Positions 33,994-39,017 of a stretch of DNA of 39,017 nt are shown in pieces. Origin of the DNA: Acidobacteriota bacterium (GTDB taxonomy: Bacteria; Acidobacteriota; Terriglobia; Terriglobales; Acidobacteriaceae). The position numbers were made by a program, and so were the translations under genes. Under the pieces are notes generated by a model, which did not search any database, was not told where the DNA came from, and worked only from the letters and a program-made list of their open reading frames with translations. The DNA lies in contig JAJZDM010000027.1 of the NCBI GenBank assembly GCA_021806005.1, positions 1-39,017 on the forward strand, in the 5' to 3' direction. Positions within the stretch are counted from its first letter, which is position 1, and each line of letters begins with the position of its first letter.

Positions 33994-34707
33994 TTACGGC
34001 GCTTTTGCCGGCGTCGTACCGGACGCCACCGCCGGCATGCCGTAGATGTCCTCTTCCTGACGAACGTAGTTGGCGTCGCCCTCCGCATCACTGCCGCACT
34101 GCTGAAGTCGGCGCAGCACCGCCCGCAGCGCATCCCGCGCGTGCAGCGGGCACAGGACAACCCTGCATCCCTGCAGGTGCTCTGCGAGGCGCTGCTCAGC
34201 GACCGCGACCGGTTGTCGCCCAATGGACTCGCTCTGCATCTGCTCAACCGTGGTCAGCCACTCGCGGCCGGTGGCTACGTCCCGCGCGTACACCTGGTTG
34301 CGCCCGGCATCGAGAGCCACCAGCACTGGCGAAGTCTGGGTCTCTGCAGTGGCGAGAGCGCTGCGAGCGCAGAGAGTGGCGGTATCGGAGAGAACCTCCA
34401 GGCGCGAAACCGCGGCCAGCCTCAGACCAACTGACTCGCACAGACCCTTGGCAAAGCCCAGCCCGGCTCGAACTCCAGTAAAGGAACCAGGACCACGCAC
34501 CACGCCAACCGCGCTCAGATCCTGCACGCGCCACCCCGACTGCTGCAACAGATAACGCAGCGAAGAGAGGATCTCCGCCGAGGCGCGCCTCTCACCCAGG
34601 TCTGAAGAGAGAAGCACCCGGTCGCCCTCGCACAGAGCCAGACCGGATGTCTCTCCACAGGTATCGATCAGCAGCAGACGCTCGTTCCCGCCCAATGGTA
34701 TCTCCAT
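33994..34707 (-). CDS. tsaB: tRNA threonylcarbamoyladenosine biosynthesis protein TsaB
   Basis: Scaffold of the TsaB-TsaD-TsaE complex that makes t6A37 on ANN-decoding tRNAs. 237 residues with the ASKHA fold: LLLIDTCGETSGLAL, the hallmark GPGSFTGVRAG near 72-82, VALDAGRNQVYAR, and a C-terminal ANYVRQEE. The catalytic site is absent, as normal for TsaB. Oddity: the Shine-Dalgarno AGGAGG directly abuts ATG 34707 with no spacer. TTG at 34695, 12 bases from it, is an alternative that would drop four residues. It lies between lon (30 bases) and rimI (44 bases). The frame ends in an A/P/K tail. Confidence 0.93.
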   Translation of the reverse strand: MEIPLGGNERLLLIDTCGETSGLALCEGDRVLLSSDLGERRASAEILSSLRYLLQQSGWRVQDLSAVGVVRGPGSFTGVRAGLGFAKGLCESVGLRLAAVSRLEVLSDTATLCARSALATAETQTSPVLVALDAGRNQVYARDVATGREWLTTVEQMQSESIGRQPVAVAEQRLAEHLQGCRVVLCPLHARDALRAVLRRLQQCGSDAEGDANYVRQEEDIYGMPAVASGTTPAKAP

Positions 34708-34737
34708 CCTCCTAGGGTACCGTGTGGAAGAGCGGAC

Positions 34738-37188
34738 TTACTCCGTCGCGGACAGCACCTCTTCCCGCACCTCTTCATCCTGCTCTGCCTCGCCCAGATT
34801 TCTGGGCAGCGCAATGCGCAGGACGTCTTCAATGTGCGAGGCGTAGTGGATGGTGACACCCTCTATCTGCTCTGGAGCCAGATCCTCCTCCACGTTGGTC
34901 TTCACATCGATGGGGAGAATTACATCACGAACGCCAGCCCGCTTGGCAGCAAGAAACTTTTCCTTGATGCCACCCACCGGAAGGACGTTGCCACTCAGGG
35001 TGATCTCTCCGGTCATGGCCAGCAGTGGATGAATCGGCCGATTCAGCAGTAGACTCACCAGGGCTGTGACCATGGTGACCCCAGCGCTGGGACCATCCTT
35101 CGGTATGGCGCCCGCAGGTACGTGAATGTGCAGGTCGATGTCCTTCAGCACATCGTCATCCAGGCCCAGCGAGAGAGCGTTCGACCGCACCCAGGTGAGT
35201 GCCGCCTGCATGGACTCCTTCATCACGTCACCGATCTGCCCGGTCATGGTAAAGCCGCCCTTGCCCTTCATCCGGTTGGCCTCAATGAACAGAACATCGC
35301 CGCCCGCCGGGGTCCAGGCTAATCCCACTGCCACTCCCGCACGCTTGGTCCGCTCGGCGATCTCCGTATCCACCCGCACCTTGATCCCGCCCAGGAACTC
35401 GTGGACGATCTCCGGTGTCACAACCAGTTTTTCCGTGCGCCCCTCCGCCACCTGGCGCGCTGTCTTGCGGCAGATGGTTCCAATCAACTGCTCCAGGCGG
35501 CGTACCCCGGCCTCGCGCGTGTAGTGGCGAGCGACCAGAGACACGCTGCTGGTGGGAAACTCGATCATCGCCTGCTGCCCTTCCCCGGGCTCGATGCCGT
35601 TCTCCTTGATCTGACGCGGAATCAGGTACCGCTCGGCGATGCTCACCTTCTCCTCTTCGGTATAGCCGTTGAGTTCGATGACCTCCATGCGATCCAGCAG
35701 CGGCGCTGGAATCGTATCCAGTTGGTTGGCCGTGCAGATAAACAGGACCTTGCTCAGATCGAAGGGCTGATCCAGATAGTTGTCACGGAAGGTGCTGTTC
35801 TGCTCCGGATCCAGCGTCTCCAGCAATGCGCTGGATGGATCACCGCGAAAGTCGCGGCCCAGCTTGTCGATCTCATCCAGCATGAACACCGGGTCGTTGA
35901 CCTCGACGCGCTTCAACTGTTGAATGATCTGGCCGGGCAGAGCTCCAATGTAGGTCCTGCGATGCCCGCGGATCTCCGCCTCATCGTGCATGCCACCCAG
36001 TGAGATGCGGGAGAACTTACGCCCCAGAGCGCGCGCAATCGAGCGGCCCAGCGAGGTCTTGCCCACGCCCGGAGGCCCGACGAAGCATAGAATCGGTCCC
36101 TTCATATCCGGCTTCAGGCGGCGCACGCTCAGATAGTCCAGGATGCGTTCCTTGACCTTTTTCAGACCGTAGTGATCTTCTTCCAGAAATTCCTTCGCCC
36201 TCTTGATGTCCACAGCCGTGGACGAACTTTTGGACCAGGGCAGAACCGCCAGCCACTCGATGTAGTTCCGGGTGAGAGAGTAGTCGGCCGCCGCGGGATT
36301 CATGCGGCTCAGACGCGCCAGCTCCTTCAGCGCATCTTTCCTGGTCTCCTCCGGCATACCGGCAGCTTCAATTTTCTCCTTCAGATCCGCAACATCTTTC
36401 TGGGTCTCATCCAGGTCCCCCAACTCCTTCTGGATTGCCTTCATCTGCTCACGAAGATAGAAGTCCCGCTGCGACTGCTGCACCGAGTCCTGGACCTCAC
36501 TCTGGATCTTGTTGCGCAACTGCTGGACGCCCAGTTCCTTGGCCAGAAGATTGTTGATGATCTCCAGCCTGCGCTTCACCGCCGCGGTCTCCAGCAACTC
36601 CTGCTTCTCGGCTGTCGTCAGAAAGGGCAGATTCGCCGCGATAAAGTCCGCCAGCCGCGAGGGTTCCTCGATGTTCAAGGCGATCGTCTGCAGGTCGTCC
36701 GAGAGCGTGGACGAGGAGGTCACAATCTCCTGAAACTGGGCCAGAACATTCCGCTGCAGGGCCTCAATCTCTGGCGTTCGCTCAGGGGTCACATCCTCCA
36801 GCGCCGAGTAGGAGGCCGTCAGAAATGGCTGTTCCTGGCTGAACTCTCCCAGCTTCACCCTCTCCATTCCCTCGGTAAACACAAAGAGGCTCTGGTTCGG
36901 CATCTTGACCACCTTGTGCACGGTAGCGCGGGTGCCCACTGCGTACAGATCCTCTCCACCCGGGGCATCCTGGCGCGCATCACGTTGCGCCACCACCAGG
37001 ATCATCTTCTCCTCGCCCAGGGACTGGATAAGTTGGATCGAACTCTGGCGACCTACCGTCAACGGTAGAACGGCATGCGGAAAGAGGACCGTATCCCGGA
37101 CGGGAAGAACGGGATACGACTTCCCTCTCTCTTCGGGGCCGGTTTCCTTGCTGGTCGGTTTAATCACGCTTACGAAATCGGTGGACAT
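34738..37188 (-). CDS. lon: ATP-dependent protease Lon
   Basis: Cytoplasmic AAA+ serine protease that degrades misfolded and regulatory proteins. 816 residues from ATG 37188 (E. coli 784); an extension of 21 codons upstream lacks support, and GAGG lies 11 bases before this ATG. N-terminal substrate-binding domain (LPVRDTVLFPHAVLPL), coiled coil about 230-290, Walker A GPPGVGKT, Walker B VFMLDEIDKL. Protease domain with catalytic dyad S701 (PKDGPSAG) and K744 (GGIKEK), 43 residues apart as in E. coli. A short acidic tail follows. It heads a tight leftward run lon-tsaB-rimI-psd-pssA. No CIRCE or clear heat-shock promoter is visible upstream. Confidence 0.97.
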   Translation of the reverse strand: MSTDFVSVIKPTSKETGPEERGKSYPVLPVRDTVLFPHAVLPLTVGRQSSIQLIQSLGEEKMILVVAQRDARQDAPGGEDLYAVGTRATVHKVVKMPNQSLFVFTEGMERVKLGEFSQEQPFLTASYSALEDVTPERTPEIEALQRNVLAQFQEIVTSSSTLSDDLQTIALNIEEPSRLADFIAANLPFLTTAEKQELLETAAVKRRLEIINNLLAKELGVQQLRNKIQSEVQDSVQQSQRDFYLREQMKAIQKELGDLDETQKDVADLKEKIEAAGMPEETRKDALKELARLSRMNPAAADYSLTRNYIEWLAVLPWSKSSSTAVDIKRAKEFLEEDHYGLKKVKERILDYLSVRRLKPDMKGPILCFVGPPGVGKTSLGRSIARALGRKFSRISLGGMHDEAEIRGHRRTYIGALPGQIIQQLKRVEVNDPVFMLDEIDKLGRDFRGDPSSALLETLDPEQNSTFRDNYLDQPFDLSKVLFICTANQLDTIPAPLLDRMEVIELNGYTEEEKVSIAERYLIPRQIKENGIEPGEGQQAMIEFPTSSVSLVARHYTREAGVRRLEQLIGTICRKTARQVAEGRTEKLVVTPEIVHEFLGGIKVRVDTEIAERTKRAGVAVGLAWTPAGGDVLFIEANRMKGKGGFTMTGQIGDVMKESMQAALTWVRSNALSLGLDDDVLKDIDLHIHVPAGAIPKDGPSAGVTMVTALVSLLLNRPIHPLLAMTGEITLSGNVLPVGGIKEKFLAAKRAGVRDVILPIDVKTNVEEDLAPEQIEGVTIHYASHIEDVLRIALPRNLGEAEQDEEVREEVLSATE

Positions 37189-37512
37189 AATTGAGCGTTC
37201 CTCTATCAACTTTCTTGAAATAGGATGCATCAAGATATCGTTTGGACGCAATCCTTGTTCCCGTTACATCTGGTCACCAGTCTGCTACGTCCTCGCCTGA
37301 ACCGTCATCCTCATTCTCAACGTTGCCGCAATTCCTCTCTATGATGCTGAATCGAAAGGATGCGCTTACCCTCCTGATCCGAACAGCGAGATCTTCCTCC
37401 AGAACCTGGTGATGGATTGCAACCGGGCTCCGGAGCCGTTAGGCTGGATCTGGCGCCGAACACGAGCCTCGATAGCTGGCCGTGCACTTCGGATCATCCA
37501 TCCAAGTGGGCT
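37189..37512. other. Divergent intergenic region lon / tRNA-Leu
   Basis: 324 bases. TTGCAA (37417-37422), 17 bases, TAGGCT (37440-37445) is a weak candidate promoter for the tRNA. Its spacer contains the perfect 12-base palindrome GGCTCCGGAGCC (37426-37437). On the lon side, TTTCAAGAAA lies just upstream of the ribosome site. No ORF or further RNA is recognisable. Confidence 0.35.
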
Positions 37513-37597
37513 GCGGGAGTGGTGAAATGGCAGACACGCAGGTCTTAGAAGCCTGTGCCCGAAAGGCGTAGGGGTTCAAGTCCCCTCTCCCGCACCA
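37513..37597 (+). tRNA. tRNA-Leu, anticodon UAG
   Basis: Class II tRNA, 85 nt including an encoded CCA. Acceptor stem GCGGGAG (37513-37519) pairs with CTCCCGC (37587-37593), then discriminator A and CCA (37595-37597). The anticodon stem CAGGT/GCCTG encloses loop CTTAGAA, giving anticodon UAG for CUA/CUN. The long variable arm (GCCCGAAAGGC) and T arm GGGGTTCAAGTCCCC are intact. Confidence 0.96.
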
Positions 37598-37634
37598 GCA
37601 ACCAAACTTTGGCTACAACCCGGAAAGCAGTCTC

Positions 37635-37961
37635 ATGAGCCAGTCGATCACTCAACCCGATAACACCCGTATTACGCTGGAAAAATCCACCAGCTACCGT
37701 GACTCTTACGCCAACAGCGTGCAGGTCCGCCTCTCCCTGTGGGACTTCTTCCTGGTCTTTGGAACCCTGGAGCAGGAGACGGCCGATCACGTGCGCGTGG
37801 ACAACTTCCAGGGCATCTACCTGAGTCCGCAGCAGGCCAAGGCACTGGCCAACGTGCTCCAGCACAACGTTGCGCAGTATGAGCAGAACTTTGGCCCCAT
37901 CTCCCTGGATGGCCCCGGAGTACAGCGCTTCGTCGTCCCGGCCACCGGCCCGATCCACTAA
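37635..37961 (+). CDS. DUF3467 domain protein
   Basis: 108 residues, all soluble. It has the DUF3467 pattern: YANSVQVRLSLWDFFLVFG, a middle segment ending in a histidine/valine turn, then IYLSPQQAKALANVLQHNVAQYEQNFG. The function of the family is unknown; members are short cytoplasmic proteins. It starts 37 bases after tRNA-Leu with GGAAAG about 12 bases before the ATG, so it may be read from the tRNA promoter. The glycosyltransferase gene follows within 10-30 bases, suggesting one transcript. Confidence 0.8.
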   Translation: MSQSITQPDNTRITLEKSTSYRDSYANSVQVRLSLWDFFLVFGTLEQETADHVRVDNFQGIYLSPQQAKALANVLQHNVAQYEQNFGPISLDGPGVQRFVVPATGPIH

Positions 37962-37991
37962 CTTCAGCCCGTGGACGCTGCCCGCCAATGG

Positions 37992-39017
37992 ATGCGCGAA
38001 CTCCCCGGCCGGCTTGCTGCTCTGCCAGGCAGCGTGCTCTTTTTCCTTTTCTTTGCAGCCGTGGCACTCAGCCACCTGACCCTGTTGCGTTTGCCGTATT
38101 TCTGGGATGAGGGCGGCTACTACATTCCGGCGGCATTGGACTTCTACCGCACCGGGCAACTGGTTCCCCACTTCACCAACGGCCACCCCCCGCTGCCCAA
38201 CATCCTGCTGGGCAGTTTGTGGCATATCGTGGGCTTCCACATCCTTGCCACCAGGCTGCTGGCGTGTGGTTTCGCCGCACTGAGCCTGCTTGCCATCTTT
38301 CGCCTTACGCAGCGTCTGCTGGACGCATCCGCAGCTCTGACTGTCACCCTCCTGACGGGCGCCTATCCGATCTGGTTCGCGCAGAGCTCTCTGGCTCACG
38401 CCGATATCTTTGCCGCGGCCTTCAGCCTCTGGGCCTTTGCCCTATACCTGCCCTCCCTTCAGGCTTCATCCCCTGGTTCCCACGATGACAGCCGCATCAG
38501 TCCGCGTTACATCTCCGTAGCGGTGTTGTTTTCCCTGGCAGCACTCTCCAAAGAGACCTCCATCATCCAGCCTGCGGCACTGACAACCTGGGAGTTGGCG
38601 CTGCTGCTGCGCCAGCGATGCAGCCGCGTGCAGGTTGGTGGCACAGATCTGGGCCCGCCGCAGCGTATCGGCTCGCACATCGCCTGGGCGATCGCCCTGG
38701 CGTCTCCCGTACTCCCGCTCATCGCCTGGTTTGCCTACCACCATCACGTTGTTGGTTTCACCTTCGGCAATCCCGACTTTCTGCGCTACAACGCAACGGC
38801 AAACTTTACAGCCGCGCACATTCTGCAAGCCCTTCGTTACCGCTTTCTGCATCTGTTCTGGCAGCGCAACATCTGGATCCCAATTCTCTTCGCACTGACA
38901 TGCCTGCTGCTGCCGCGGCGCCAGGACGCTCCCGCCTCCCTGCATCCGGGCCCGCGCTACGCGATGGCGGTGCTGGTGGCTGCCAACTGGCTCGCTTTCT
39001 CGGTACTGGGTGGAGCG
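37992..39017 (+). CDS. ArnT/PMT-like membrane glycosyltransferase, cut by window end
   Basis: About 342 residues visible, with no stop before the edge. The N-terminal hydrophobic segment (PGSVLFFLFFAAVALSHL) is followed by the acidic loop FWDEGGYYIPAALDFY. This holds the catalytic Asp/Glu motif of GT-C fold, GT39/GT83-like transferases that use polyprenyl-phosphate sugars. GHPPLPNILLG, SLAHADIFAAAFSLWA and AALSKETSIIQP are further family segments, and at least eight membrane spans are visible. It acts in the inner membrane with the active site facing the periplasm. ATG 37992 is used; GTG at 37971, 9 bases after the DUF3467 stop, is in frame. Neither has a clear ribosome site. Lipid A or protein glycosylation are both possible. 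Confidence 0.85.
   Translation, partial: MRELPGRLAALPGSVLFFLFFAAVALSHLTLLRLPYFWDEGGYYIPAALDFYRTGQLVPHFTNGHPPLPNILLGSLWHIVGFHILATRLLACGFAALSLLAIFRLTQRLLDASAALTVTLLTGAYPIWFAQSSLAHADIFAAAFSLWAFALYLPSLQASSPGSHDDSRISPRYISVAVLFSLAALSKETSIIQPAALTTWELALLLRQRCSRVQVGGTDLGPPQRIGSHIAWAIALASPVLPLIAWFAYHHHVVGFTFGNPDFLRYNATANFTAAHILQALRYRFLHLFWQRNIWIPILFALTCLLLPRRQDAPASLHPGPRYAMAVLVAANWLAFSVLGGA

Noticed and set aside
1-39017. CRISPR arrays, insertion sequences, phage genes or an integrated element at tRNA-Leu
   Set aside because: No regularly spaced repeats, transposase, integrase or duplicated tRNA 3' end is visible; flanking genes look chromosomal.

Overview
The window reads as a chromosomal segment of a GC-rich (roughly 60%) Gram-negative heterotroph. 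It is most likely an acidobacterium of the Terriglobia/Acidobacteriaceae type. This is inference from the mix of genes (futalosine-pathway MqnC, a UPF0182 membrane protein, a very large GH13 protein, a DUF3467 protein, several LacI regulators) and not a proven assignment. There is no phage, insertion sequence, CRISPR array or rRNA. Most genes are housekeeping or sugar metabolism, interspersed with a signalling block.

Layout. (1) 1-5161: an L-arabinose block, araB-araD-galM leftward, with a divergent LacI regulator and a palindromic operator abutting a consensus -35. (2) 5270-6370: mqnC, menaquinone synthesis by the futalosine route. (3) 6673-8622: an exported alpha-amino-acid ester hydrolase with its full catalytic and carboxylate-cluster residues. 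(4) 8692-11004: a 2-keto-3-deoxygluconate kinase followed by a LacI regulator. (5) 11329-13606: an unknown lipoprotein, an orphan ABC ATPase and a histidine phosphatase. (6) 13657-15645: uvrB. (7) 15835-23099: a signalling block with a Crp/Fnr regulator, a sigma-54 activator, a degenerate single receiver, a PAS histidine kinase and a UPF0182 protein. Three Crp-like palindromes (TGTGA-N6-TCACA type) lie exactly at its control points. (8) 23267-28778: a 1248-residue GH13 protein of unknown specificity and a six-repeat S1 protein. (9) 28907-30522: rsmE, then a gene-poor stretch with a promoter, two hairpins, an A-rich linker and an intrinsic terminator. This looks like an undescribed small RNA or an attenuated rsmE leader. 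(10) 30523-31719: a thiolase. (11) 31867-37188: lon-tsaB-rimI-psd-pssA, a close-packed leftward run joining protein quality control, tRNA/ribosome modification and phosphatidylethanolamine synthesis. (12) 37513-39017: tRNA-Leu(UAG), a DUF3467 protein and the start of an ArnT/PMT-like glycosyltransferase cut by the window end.

The points most worth following up are the Crp/Fnr-centred signalling block with its three matching operators, the small RNA candidate upstream of rsmE, and the large GH13 protein with unassigned flanking domains. All coordinates, motifs and residue positions were read by eye. No database search was run.
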